Part shown: piece after piece, positions 46,198 to 58,158 of the stretch
How positions within the stretch are numbered: position 1 is the stretch's first letter
How the letters are laid out: every line of letters begins with the position of its first letter
Translations under genes and position numbers: made by a program
Assembly: GCA_003024175.1 (NCBI GenBank)
Contig: MDYQ01000250.1
Location: 47,280 to 111,279 of the forward strand
DNA: 64,000 nucleotides
Direction of reading: 5' to 3'
Source: Planoprotostelium fungivorum
Taxonomy: Eukaryota > Evosea > Variosea > Cavosteliida > Cavosteliaceae
Notes under the pieces: model-generated
Told to the model about the DNA's origin: nothing
The model's input: only the letters and a program-made list of their open reading frames with translations
The model's database searches: none

Positions 46198-49100
46198 ATG
46201 AGGCGGCAGACGGTCGCTGCCATCACGAGAGAGACTCACCTAGCTGGTGCATTTGAGCTCTCCGTCTTGATTCCGAAAGTCGAGGGTGGAAAGATTGTAA
46301 CGTTGACCTCGTGGGGTGAGTCTTCAGCCTATCCGATCTACATCCTCTTCCCATCTTCTGAGACCATTGAAACGATCTCCATCATCGAGTAATCCTTTAT
46401 AGAGGAGAAGATCTACGTAGGAACTGACGACGGACAAATCTTATGCTACGACGTCCAAGAACATGAGAACACGGGAAGAGTATGTGAACTATCGGTCATC
46501 ACCCTGAAGAATCACAGTATCTCTTCGAATTAGTCAAAAAAGTCAATCTCAACGTAGGGAAGAGGCCAGTCGAACAGCTGCTCGTCATCAGAGATCTCGG
46601 CAAGCTCATCGCTCGCTGCGGTGACCATCCACCTCACACCATGACACTGACTCGTTGTAGATGGAGTCATCACGGTCTTCAATCTATTCACCCTCGAAAT
46701 CAGTGGAAGGTGATTTTATTCATCTTTTATTTCTCAACACCTGCCGCAGCATACCACACAAGAAGGGTGTCTTACGTGTCTGCCTAGAGAGACAGAGCCA
46801 GCAGTATAGAGTGTGTCTAGAAACTCGTTCGAGGCTCAGCATCTACGAATACAACGGCACGTTCCAACTCATAAAGGTGAGATGACATCATGCATCCGCT
46901 GATGATGCAAGAACATCTCCATACCTGAACCCACACTCTACCTGGAATGGAAGACTGGCATCTTTTGCATCGCATACAAGAACGAATACGTATTACTCGA
47001 TTCAGAGACCGAGGAGGTAAACAACGTCAACCGAAGGATGGCATCGTGATCTGTTGTCGACATTTTCAGGTCATCCCTACCTTCCAGATCGATTCGAAAC
47101 CATGTGCCGCCGTTGTGGCGGACGATTTTCTCCTGGCTAGAGATGGTGAATCGATCTACAACGTTGTGGTGCGACTGAAAATATTCAGATTTAGGAATTT
47201 TTGTGACGGATAAAGGTCTTCCCACGCGAGGCAACGTCGTGTGGTCCTCTACCCCTGACGCTCTAGGTGAGCGACCGTCTACAACGCCCTCTGACCTTGT
47301 ACAGAGGTACGTACCCCGTACGTACTTGCCCTGAGCCAGACGCACTCTTGGTTCGAGATCCACTCGATCTTGAATCAACAGTTGGTCCAGCGACTTCCCT
47401 TCCCCGAGAGAAAAGAGATCAAAACGATGGTAGGAATAGCGTTGTAGATCGACGAATGACACCGATAGAACGCATACGAAGGTTCTAAATTCTTATTGGC
47501 GGCAACTTCTTCAGTCATCTACATGGTCAACACCAGGACAGTGGAATCACAAGTGAAGAAGAAATGTGACTTGGCGTATTTTATTTACTTTTCCGACAGG
47601 TGATCTCCTTGTTGGAACAATCAAAGGGGGAGGATGCAGCCCAATTGGTCGAATATCAATTGAGACAAGAGAAATCTGAAGTTGCAGCGAAGGTGAATTG
47701 GCTCGTTGTAGATGGATATCAACCATTACGTGCAGAGGTACAAGACGATCTTCACGACTGCGGGGGAGACCATGCTGAAACGGGCCAGCATGGAAGGTGC
47801 CTTCTTAGCTTTCGAGTTAGCAGACGTGAGTATGATATCTTCGATGTCGTAGTGACATCCGACAGCTGGATCCACGTCACGTGATGAACTATTTTCCCGC
47901 CTTTTTCCCCGGTGGAACGAAGGACATACAGAAGATCCGTGAGTGTTTGTGGATGAGGTGAAATTGATGATCTCAGTCTTGGATGCTGTCGAGGGGCAGA
48001 AGGTTGAGGCGGACAAGTTATACATTCGCGCCAAAATCAATCTGATGGGCTATCTACAACAGGTAAACCATCACTATCGTCATCTTCGTGACATTACGAT
48101 TGTCAAATCGTGACCGTCATGACATGATGAGCATCATCACGATCACATCATGATTGCGATCACTATCTCACTCATCATCAGATCAAACCATCCCAGAGAC
48201 ATTCAACAACACCCAAGGTGACACTACAACGATTCATTCCAATGACAGCCTTCAGGAGATCAATCAAGTCCTCGTGAAGCTATATTTAGATCCTTCCGTC
48301 TGTCCGGACAACACCCTCGCCGACCAACAGATCGAGCACATATTGGACCAAAATCCGGACAACTACAACGCGACAGAATTGGAACAACTACTGAGAGAAT
48401 CTGGTCACTATCATGCCACCGCCGTCTTGTTACGTAACACGAAAGATCTCCGCGGAGCTTTAGATCTGTGGAAGAGGTAAGACATTCGAAAGGTTCACGT
48501 GATTCGTGAGATTGACGCGTTGTAGATTGGGAAATGGAGGAATTCCAGGAAGTAAAGACACGAACGATGGAGTGCAGCCGACGGTCGATCTGTTGGCATC
48601 GATGGATGTATCTACATCGAGCCTAAATAAGAAATTATTGTGGGAATATGCCGCTTGGGTATTGCAGAGGGACCTCAATACCGGATTGAAGGTGATTGTA
48701 GACGGAGATTAAATCTAAATAAAATAGATATTTATGTCGAAATCGAGACCCACACCCCTGGACCCTAAGGAGGTGAGAAATCTCGAAGAAAATCACTCGT
48801 CGACACTGATAGGTACTGGACTATCTCGTCACATACGGAGACCTAGCAACCGAACCTTTCTTGGAATTTTCCATCTTTGACATGGATGATGACAGCACGG
48901 AGAGGCACAATCGATTGGGCCTCATGTACATCAACACCATCAAGGGCATCATGTCTAAAGGAGGTTACGAGAATCTACTGAATGAAGTGAGCTCATCACG
49001 ATCATCACACGATCGCATGAGGTGACGATTCGATATAGACGAGGGAGAAGTTTGTGAGGTTGATTCGGGAGTCAAAACACATCAAAGAATCGAGCATCTT

Positions 49101-49833
49101 GTTGCAGATACAGACTCTACCTCTCTTAGAAGAGAAGCTCATCCTTTTAACTCGCATGAAACAGCTGATGGTGAGTCACATCGCGATGGATGAGTCATGA
49201 TTAACAAACGGACAGAAAGCATTAGCGCTCATCGTGGAAGAGTTGCACGATTTCGAGAGGGCCGAACAGTTCTGTCACGATCATCAATCAGATGACGAGG
49301 GACTGACGCTGTCATTATTGAAAGTCTATATGGATCTACCCAAAGAGAGTCAGATCATACCACCGAGAGCTGCGGCACTTTTGAAGAGCCATTCGAAACA
49401 ATTGAATCCGGTGCAGGTGATGATATGAGATCTTGCATGGTCGATGTTGATGGATAGGAAGGTATTACCACTGTTACCTGCAGAGATGCCTCTGGTTCAA
49501 GTGAAAGACTATCTTCTCTCTGCCATCCGACACAATCATCACCTCTACCGAACATCACAGATCACGCGGGGTTTATGCAAGAGCGAGACGATGAATGTGA
49601 GCCAACCGACATTTCTCTCTCATTCATCTTCTCTTCAGACGAGGTTTTCCAAGATGAAGACGACAAACAAGGCCCTTCTCATCACGAGAGATGTTCTCTG
49701 TCCGGTCTGTCAGAAACCCATCGGTGATAAGGTCTTTGCGAGGTATCCAAACAACACGGTGGTTCACTTCAAATGTTTCAAGAGTCAGAATGTGTGTCCA
49801 GTGACGAACACAAACTTTAGGAAGATAAAGTGA
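46198..49833 (+). CDS. VPS39: VPS39/VAM6-like HOPS subunit (TGFBRAP1/VPS3 family)
   Basis: Tethering-complex subunit for late endosome/vacuole fusion. The N-terminal CNH/beta-propeller includes GAFELSVLIPKVEGGKIVTL, EEKIYVGTDDGQILCYDV, DGVITVFNLFTLEISG, EPTLYLEWKTGIFCIAYKNE and YVLALSQTHSWFEIHSIL. The helical clathrin-like half has ADQQIEHILDQNPDNY, LLRESGHYHATAVLLRNTKD, LWEYAAWVLQRDLNTGLKIF, VLDYLVTYGD and HDFERAEQFCHDHQSDDEGL. The C-terminal zinc-ribbon-like end is conserved: DVLCPVCQKPIGDKVFARYP, NNTVVHFKCF, ending CPVTNTNFRKIK-stop. About 20 exons, many with GTTGTAG at the 3' splice site. VPS39 is preferred over VPS3/TGFBRAP1 from the end motif CxxCxKxIG...FARYPN, but the CPVT tail occurs in both groups. 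A 19-nt intron is implied at 47693-47711. Confidence 0.85.
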
Positions 49834-50406
49834 AGATGTTTTGCATTCTGATTTTATTGTTTATTGGGAGGGAAGATGGGAACCTGTGAAAAAAATGAGG
49901 ATGTGATCGAGGAGAAAAGGGAGATGAAATGAATGAAGGATCAGAGCTTCTTAGAAAGAAAACCTTCATGAACTTATCAGGAAAGAAAGTAACATCCCAT
50001 CGAGAAAAGAGAGACTGAGAGATAGAGAGGATCTTACCCTATCCATTCGATGACAACCCAAGACTGCAATCGAATCTGTATTCAGATCAGTATACCTTAC
50101 AGGAAACTGATTTGAAAGAAGCAAAAATTTATCAGATAAGAATGGATATTGGTTCTCATCAGGTCTCAGGTTAACGAGATTATAGTTGGTCATCATAATA
50201 AAAGAACGCACAGATGGATGAAATCTTCACCTGATCAGCTCCTCTCCTCCTTAGAAATGATCGGGAAAGAGGCATAGTTTGTGGTACGATATCTTACTTT
50301 TAAGTTTACAACGAGCAAACCGCTCTTTGGTACAATTCAATAATTAGAGGTTCAGTACACACCAGCTCATGATCATACAAACTCTATAATCAACGTCGTT
50401 AGAAAT
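49834..50406. other. Intergenic, about 570 bp
   Basis: Between two plus-strand genes. A minus ORF at 49966-50211 has no recognised features. A stretch near 50050-50110 with GATGACA and a distant CTGA hints at box C/D motifs, but box C is imperfect. No tRNA seen. Confidence 0.4.
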
Positions 50407-53400
50407 GTCAACGACAGGGACGCCTCGCAAGAAGCGAAAGACATCAGCTCAGGATGGGAAGAGTGAGGGGCTTGATGTATCATCACGAGAACAATAGACG
50501 CTTCGTATGCGTCAGCTCTTGATTATACTTGATGGGCGCAGATCAGAAGCGCATCACATTATCATCAACATATCATGTGACGCAAACGATGCTGACGGAA
50601 TGTAGGTAGTCAACCCACTCCAAAACCAAAGAAGAAGTCAACGGTGAGTCTCGGTTCAACCGTCGCAATCATTCATTCCTGGAATTTCGATCATGTTTTT
50701 CCCGCGCTCACTTTTACAGCAACGGCCGCGTCCACCAAAGACCATCATCGTCATCGACGAAGACATCTCAATCATCGGCGAAGATGATCCTTTTATGCCT
50801 CCCACTCAATCAGCTACACGAGCACCTCGCAAGAAAATTCACAACCAACAAGAAGAGGACGTCTACAACGAGATCGAAGACGCATGGATCGCCAGTCAGC
50901 TCTTGAAGAGCCAGAAACAGGAGAAGAAGGTGATCGATGATGATGATGTCACACCGATTTTGACGATGAAAAGGAAGAGATAGTCCCTTCACCAAAGTCT
51001 CAGGCTGTAGTGATCGAAATCGAGGAGTGGTCTAGTGATGAACATAATCCATGCACAGAAGAGAATCCCACAACTATCATCATCACCAAAGATGCTCCCG
51101 ATGCGTCCGCGAGAGTTCGGGCCACCCAATTGGTATCTCCGAGCTGCTCCCCCCTCCCACCCAACCCCATCCATCTACAACCCGCCAAAACAATCGAGTC
51201 CCCCTCTCCTGAGACATCCATTACCGCATCGACACGACAAATTTCCACCGAAAATTTCGGAGAACTTTCACAGAAAGATCAACCGTCTCCCACACCCTCA
51301 CAAGATTGCCTCGTTGTAGAGGAAGAAAAAAAGATATTCGATTGGAGGGCCGAATTTTTGAAGAAAAGCAGAGAACCAGAACCAGTGAGACAGAGAGAGA
51401 AGAAGCTCGTCACTCGCAGTAAGGAATGTGAATACGATTACGTGGCCAATATCATCGAAAATGCGAGGAAACATCCAAACTACATCGCATACATCAACAG
51501 CCTACCCAAGGCCCAGGGAACTCAAATCGAATCGAGCTTGGTACCCGTTCCGGGAACGATGGAAGACGCCGAAATTTCGCGGGAAATTCGAGTCGAAGTC
51601 GAGGCAGCTTCACCCACCGTGACGCAGACTACAAGCCCACTGGATATTTCTCCGAATAGTCTGGAAGAGATGTTCAAATACATCGACGTGGAGACATCAG
51701 TTGCCGTGGTGACACCCACGAAATCTCCACCGAAGGTGCAGCCACCGTCTACAACGGGCCAGACTCCGAACAAAATCCGAGAGGAGACGTCATCACAGAG
51801 ATCGACGCCGATCAAGTCCAATCCTGAGAAGGGTCGGTGAAATTTCCTCCATATTTCACTCACTCTTCTAGATCAAATGGACGATCTATTAGACATGTTG
51901 GCCACCCCAGAATCATCCATGGTGGCTGATGGAGCTAAATATAGGAGGATGATATTGAGACAAGTCATAGACTTGAAGGCCGAACACGTCAAGACGTTAA
52001 GAGCGACAAGAGAAGGATCAGATAGGGAGTACACGATCGAACTGCACGAAGATTGGTACAATTGTGACGTCAGGGAGGGTGACACCATCAACGTCATCGC
52101 AGATATCGGTGAGAAGTTTCATTCGTATGAGACGATGTGGGTGACGCGTTGTAGATGTGACGCACTACGTGAGGGTGGATAATCGGAAGAACATGATCGT
52201 TCTATTTCCGGACACTTTGATTTCGGCGGGAACGGCCAGCGACGGGGGTCAGTGCCTCAGAAAAGTGGGTGAAATTTCGCCGAGGTACCGTACTCACGGA
52301 TCAGATTGTACTGGAGCAGAACGTCAAGAGTGTCAAATACACACCACCGATTTTTCACGGAATTCTCGCACACAACGTATTTGAATCGGCCATGAGAAAT
52401 AACAAGTGAGGTTTCATGCGTATCGTACGTCTGATGGTCGTTAGTTGGGATACGGAGGTGTTGAGAAAGACAATGGATGAAGACATGGACAAGCACGGTG
52501 ACACTGTCTATGCCATAAGAGAGAAGGTGAGGACGTGTGAATAATTGAGTCGAATTGATATAGAGATCATTATGAAATTTTTAGAATATAATTTACTACA
52601 CATCTTTGATATAAATTATATTGAAGATGTATCATATTGATATAGAGATTTCTACAGAGAGCCGACACACGATTGATTATGAGGGGTTACATCGATACCA
52701 TCTCGGAATTCGGACGTAATTACGTGGGGAAAATTCCGAAGTCGGGAAGTACCGTACGCTTCGGGAACGGAGGGAAGAGTTCCGCGTTCTGCATCACGAA
52801 GACGATCAGTACGGAAGAGAGTATCCACTCCGCCATGTACGGAATCACGGGTGAGTGTTTCATATCAATGAAACCGTCGTGAAATTTCCAGGAAAAATCG
52901 ACGTGGTAGTGGAGCTGAAGCAGGACGTGAAGACGGCGGGAGGATCAGAAGACCAAAACAGGTTTCATTCAGATGAAACAACGAATTCTGACACGTACAG
53001 ATACGTAACACACGTCATACCACTGGAGCTGAAGACCGGGAGACCTCACATCTCCCACATCCAGCAGGCTCTCATCTATTCGGTGAGCATCTACAACGTT
53101 GTAGATGGAGGTGTGACATCTTCAGGCCTTGATGTGGGAGAGATACGATATCGAGCCCAATTATGCCATCGTTCTCAACATCAAGAATGACATCAGCATA
53201 CAAATCGGTGGGTTTCATTTCAATGCAACCCTGAGAGTTCACAGGGCAGTTCAACAGAGATATCTTTCGCGCCGTCATCCTTCGCAGAAACGAGATCGTG
53301 TCGCACAATTACCGTGAAGGTGACAATCGAATGAAACTGCCACCCGTCAGGAGGGACACCAACTTCTGTCAATACTGCGATGCGAAAATCGCGTGTGCCA

Positions 53401-56322
53401 TCTACAAGAAGGTGTACGTACCGTACGTACCCCTCTCATCTCAGTAGGTAGAAGAGATGGACGACAAGGAAGCTGTGACGAACTACTGGAGTCCTTTCAA
53501 TAACCACTTGAGCGGTAGAGAATTGGAGTATTTCTTGCAATGGGACAGGTTCCTGTGTGAAGAACAGTTGATCAACGCAGAAGATAAGAGCGAGATGTGG
53601 AGAATCTCTGGGAAGGAAAGGGAGGCCCTGGGAAGGTACGGAGATTTCGGAGAAATTTGGAGTTGACCCGTCAGGTGTTTCAGCGCAATGAAACTTGTAG
53701 AGGGTAAGAATTCACCCGCGGGACAGTTCTGCTACACCTTCGAGGTGATGACGTCATCACACGTCATCTGACGCGTTGTAGAGGGGTGCGGGGGATTTGA
53801 ATCGATCCCTCTTATCGTTGAGCATCCAGATCGGTGACTTTGTCAAAATGAGTACTGAATCTGGACATTTTGGGTTGGGACAAGGCTTCATCGGATCAAT
53901 TACGGAGAAACAGGTCACCGTGGAGACCGAAGAGCCCTTGCAGGTGTCCATCTACAACCCGCCCGTTCGAAATTGAATCGTTGTAGATGCCACCCAGCCA
54001 GACGGTGCAATCACCTTTTAAATCGAGTTTCGAGGGAATTATGGACGTGGAGGATCTAGGTGGCCTGCGTAGTACCTCACCCCACATCAGGTGCGTTGTA
54101 GTGCGAGATATAAATTTCACCCTCCATCAGCTCTTCCGTGTCACCGATTCACCGTCAAATCTTGTGGAGAATCGATCAAGAGAAATTGAGTTCAAATTTC
54201 AAAACGGGGAGAGACAATTTGATCAAATTGTTACAGAAGGAAGGAGGAGACGAGAAGAGAAGGAGATTGATTCTCAACGGAAACGTACACAAGCCCAAAT
54301 TCAGTTTTGGCGGGAAAACGTGGACGAGTAGCCAGAGCCAACCGAGTCCGATATCTGTACCCAGGTGTGTTTTCATCGAGTTTTCATCGAGATCTCACGG
54401 TGTAAGTGGGGGAGAGGGTCGAGTGGATCATCTAAATTCAGATCAATTGGCAGCCGTCGACAAGGTGTCCATCTACAACGAGCCATCAACTCGAAATTCA
54501 ACGAAATTTCACAGGTCATCGCAGCGAGAGATTACGCACTCATCAGTGGCACACCTGGCGCAGGAAAGACAGTCACAACTGCATGGATCATCCATAGACT
54601 ATTAGACATGAACAAGAGGATACTCGTCACGGGACACACGAACACTTGCGTGGACAATCTCCTCATCAAGGTGATGTCTCTCACATCGTCGATGTGTTGA
54701 TCACGTTGATTGATGTGACATCAGCTGAAGGACATGAACGTTGATTTCTTGAGGTTGGGGAAGAGAAGTCGGATTCACAGCAGTCTACACACCTTCACGA
54801 CAGAAGAACACAAGACAAACATGAAACGACAGAACCTTACACTCGATTTAGAAGGTGAGAATATATCTCCACTTCATCTTCTCATGTGTTGGTGATCGAT
54901 GCATCTCTGATGTGATCGATGATGTGATCGATGATGTGATCGATGTCATCTTCTGATGTCGTCGGTAGCTTTCTTCGAATCAAAGAGGGTTGTTGCGACA
55001 ACATGTGCGGGAGTCAAAGATATCTTTTTTTCCAGGGGGCCCAAATTCGATTACTGCTTCGTCGATGAGGCCAGCCAGGTAACGCGTTGTAGATGGATGT
55101 GACTCACCATCTCAGGTCGATCAACCCACTTGCCTCGGTCCCCTTCGCTTCGCTGACATCTTTGTTCTCATCGGTGATGACCGACAGGTGATCCGATCGT
55201 CTACAACGAGCCGACCCCTCAACGACTCCAGCTACAACCGGTGACTCGCTGCAAGAACCCACCACCGAACATAACTCTCTTTGGCCACCTGAAGAGCTTG
55301 CACCCGTTCAGCGTGTCACACTTGCTGACGCAGTATCGAATGAACCGGGAGATTATGTCCATCAGTAACGTCCTGACGTACAATGGTTCACTCAAGTGTG
55401 GTGACGAACGGGTGAGTGGAAGAGAGGAAGGAAGATTGAATGGGACAGGTGGCACGACAGAGATTGAAGATTAATTTGGACCTCCTCGAAACGACTCGAA
55501 TCATCGATGACGAACACTGGCTTCACACTGCGTTAGACCCAGAGTGAGACGATGTCATCGATAACGTCCATCCAATTCGATCGTACATCACATCATCGTG
55601 CCTTCATTCGGCTGAAGAGTAGAAGGAGACCAGTGGTGATGTTATCTACCGATGAGATGGTAGAGACAAATGAGAAGCGGTCCAACCCCATCGAGGCAAT
55701 CATCGTACACACGGTGATCACACATCGCCGATGTGAATCTCATCATCATTTGTAGATTGTGTGTGGGCTGGTGCAGTGTGGGATGAGGGAGAGGGACATT
55801 GGAGTCATATCACCTTACAAAGATCACCTCAAGCTCATCCGAAGCACGCTGCAGAAGATGCATCCTGAAGTGGAAATCGAGACGGTGGACAAATACCAAG
55901 GAAGAGACAAGGAATGTATCATCTTCTCTACCGTACACAATAATAACGAGGGAGAAGTGAGCTTCAGTCATCGATCATCACGTTCATCATCACGTTCATC
56001 ATAACGATCATCATCACGTTCATCATCTAAAGAGCAAATCACAGGTCGGTCTGTTGAGTGACCAGAGACGAGTGAACGTGGCAGTAACAAGAGCGAAATC
56101 GAAACTGATCATCATCGGATCACCAAAGACGTTACAAACCGATGCCACGTGGCAGGTGAGAGGAGAGAGAAGAGAAGAGACTGAGACGGACAGATCGTCA
56201 TGGAGCTGATGGAGGAGAACAAGTGGATCTACAAACTTCCCAAGGAGGCCCACACGACGTACGGAGGAACAACGTCTAACACCAAGAAGAAGCCTACGGC
56301 ACGTCGACTGTTTTTGGATTGA
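50407..56322 (+). CDS. DNA2: DNA replication ATP-dependent helicase/nuclease DNA2
   Basis: Nuclease-helicase that trims Okazaki flaps and resects DNA ends. A basic, acidic-patch-rich disordered N-terminus ([18 protein letters not shown]; 50407-51840) precedes the conserved part. OB-like region: [20 protein letters not shown]. RecB-type nuclease: [41 protein letters not shown] (catalytic ELK), QQALIYSALMWERY. Iron-sulphur cysteines: [16 protein letters not shown] (C-x2-C-x5-C). Superfamily 1 helicase: [10 protein letters not shown], Walker [77 protein letters not shown], and [20 protein letters not shown]. It ends RRLFLD-stop at 56322. The start is the first ATG of a lysine/arginine-rich exon and is plausible rather than proven. 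About 25 short introns. Confidence 0.92.
53089..53106. repeat. Perfect 18-bp intronic palindrome ATCTACAAC-GTTGTAGAT
   Basis: Sits five bases after the GT of a 43-nt DNA2 intron (GTGAGC then the palindrome). The flanking exons join as QALIYS to [10 protein letters not shown], the expected Dna2 sequence, so the palindrome is spliced out. Confidence 0.9.
53944..53986 (+). repeat. DNA2 intron with complementary ends (ATCTACAAC ... GTTGTAG)
   Basis: A 43-nt intron reading GTGTCCATCTACAAC at its 5' side and ATCGTTGTAG at its 3' end, so nearly all of the inverted motif is split between the two intron ends. Exons join as EEPLQ to [10 protein letters not shown]. Confidence 0.8.
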
Positions 56323-56437
56323 ATCTGCACGTACGACGAATAAATGTGATCTATGTAACACGTTATCGCGACACTCGGATATAACAAAGTGGCTGACTAA
56401 TGAGAGCAAGTTGATAAACACCCGTGGCGTCTCAGAC

Positions 56438-56556
56438 AGCTACGATCATACCTGATTGAACACCCACGAACCCATTCCGAACTCGTAAGGTAAGCGATCA
56501 TGGGCGATGCTAATACTGTGATGGGAGACCGCACGGGAATCCATCGTGTCGTAGCT
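56438..56556 (+). rRNA. 5S ribosomal RNA
   Basis: 119-nt 5S rRNA. Terminal helix I is a perfect 8-bp pair, AGCTACGA (56438-56445) with TCGTAGCT (56549-56556). Diagnostic internal elements are present: ATCATACC at the 5' side, GAACCCATTCCGAACTCG for loop B/C, the internal promoter A-box-like AGGTAAGCGATCATGGGCGA, and GTGATGGGAGACCGCACGG for loop E and the C-box. It is immediately followed by a T run. A lone copy dispersed among protein genes, in the 260-bp gap between DNA2 and the HDAC-family gene, rather than in an rDNA array. Confidence 0.95.
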
Positions 56557-56560
56557 TTTT
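56556..56560 (+). terminator. RNA polymerase III terminator (T5)
   Basis: A run of five T begins at the last base of the 5S gene, the usual Pol III stop. Confidence 0.85.
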
Positions 56561-56585
56561 GTTCGTGATGACAAAGACGTTCCGT

Positions 56586-58001
56586 TTATTTCGACAGACC
56601 TTGCAGCAGCTGATGAGCACACTCACCCAGATGTGGATGGTAGCCTCCTTCTTGTACGACTAGTGTGGGCACCTTCAGAGTCTCTCTGACCTACACCCAT
56701 CAACCGACAGAAGCATCAGAACACACGCTCACCCTGCTGCCGATCTTGTGATAGTCTTCGTTTTGCATGGCGAAGATTCCCAGCGGATCGTGAACTGACG
56801 TGTCTACACCGAAGGATATGACGAGGAATTCCGGTGAAAACTCGCGGATGGCCTTGATAGCTCGGTCGAGGTATCCCTCGTACGCTTTGTAGTCCACCTC
56901 CTCTGATCAGAATTTCGAAGAGTGATCCATCTACAACGAAGACCCACCACGGCTCCGTGATCTTGAGGATCCACTGGTAGATTCAAGTTGAAACCTTTCC
57001 CTGGGCCCTCTCCGATCTGTGATATTGTCATCATCGTCCATGATGATGATGATCGTCTTCACACCTCATCACTGTATCCCCAAAAGTACAATTCTCCCAG
57101 CCAGATGTCAGGATCACCGTGAATAGAAACCACAAAGACATCATCTCGATCGTAAAATATTTCTTGCGTTCCGTTACCACCGTGATAATCGATGTCCAGA
57201 ACGGCCACTCTCCTCTTCTCTCCTGTTAAACGTCAACTCGATGGACACGATGATGATGATGCACGGCATCCTGCTCACCATTTCGATCATCCGGTTTCGA
57301 TCGTGTGAGATAGTGGGCGGCGAGAGCTGCGTTGTTCAAGTAACAGAAACCTCCAAAACGAGAGGAAGTGGCGTGGTGGCCAGGAGGGCGACAGATGGAG
57401 TAGACGAGATCATGTTCGCCTCTGTCCTCAACGGAATTAGACCCTTTCGATATCGGATGAGAAAGAGATGATGGACGTGCAGATGGACACCTCTCAATAA
57501 GCTGGCGCCCGATAATGCGACGAATGCCGATGCGACGGATGCTTCGTATGTACCTTTACAGATACCTGTCGTTGTCTCGTAGCAGTACCAGCCGATCTGT
57601 GCCTTGATCGATTTGGGTTTCCTCTGCTTGGCTCGATCGTAAGCCACAATCTCACAGCGATGGATCTGATGTTATGTGAGCTGTATAACAGTATTGGGTA
57701 ATCATCTCACTTGATCTGCCTGTAGATCTTCACATGCCAAACGAAGGTAATCGACGTAATCCTTCTCGTGTATGGCGGTGATGTGATTCATGTCCTTGAC
57801 GAAAGAGCTGACAACGTGATACCTGAAGAGATCATCAGGGATGACAAGGCAAATCACCTCCCACCTCTCGTCAGTCGAGAGTCGTTGAAAGATGTTCTCT
57901 GCCCTCTCAGTCTTCTCGAACGTACCAACGTCGTGAATGTTGTGCACGGGATCATAGAGGATAGGTATCGTCTTTTGTGTTGAAGATTGTGTAACAGACA
58001 T
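56586..58001 (-). CDS. Histone deacetylase/acetylpolyamine amidohydrolase family protein
   Basis: Zinc-dependent deacetylase of the APAH/class II type. Start 58001 (MSVTQSSTQKTIPILYDPVH, NIHDVG), then ERAENIFQRLSTDERWEVI, MNHITAIHEKDYVDYLRLAC, GWYCYETTTGICKGTYEASV (substrate-channel region), a Zn-binding AVLDIDYHGGNGTQEIFY, VFVVSIHGDPDIWLG, GEGPGKGFNLNLPVDPQ, LVISFGVDTSVHDPLG (zinc Asp) and VPTLVVQEGGYHPHLG with the catalytic Tyr region. It ends HQLLQGLSK-stop, whose TAA lies inside AATAAA. Most family members have DxHHGNG; here the second His of the pair is Gly (DYHGGNG), while D, H and D metal ligands remain. The length (about 370 residues) fits a free-standing amidohydrolase; histone or polyamine substrates cannot be separated. 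Confidence 0.85.
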
Positions 58002-58158
58002 ATTGAGATGTAGTCCGTGTCGATGTCGATGTCCAATCAGAAATGGATGTGTAAAGTCAAAATAAAGCCGAAATTGCAAACATTTGAGAAGTGAACTCTT
58101 CAGTCCATGAGCCTCGTTGGATCCACAGTCCAAATCGAATCAATGCAATCCATCTTCT

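Noticed and set aside
49966-50211. 81-codon minus ORF and a possible box C/D snoRNA near 50050-50110
   Set aside because: ORF lacks family features; the box C is imperfect (GATGACA) and no guide complementarity could be tested.
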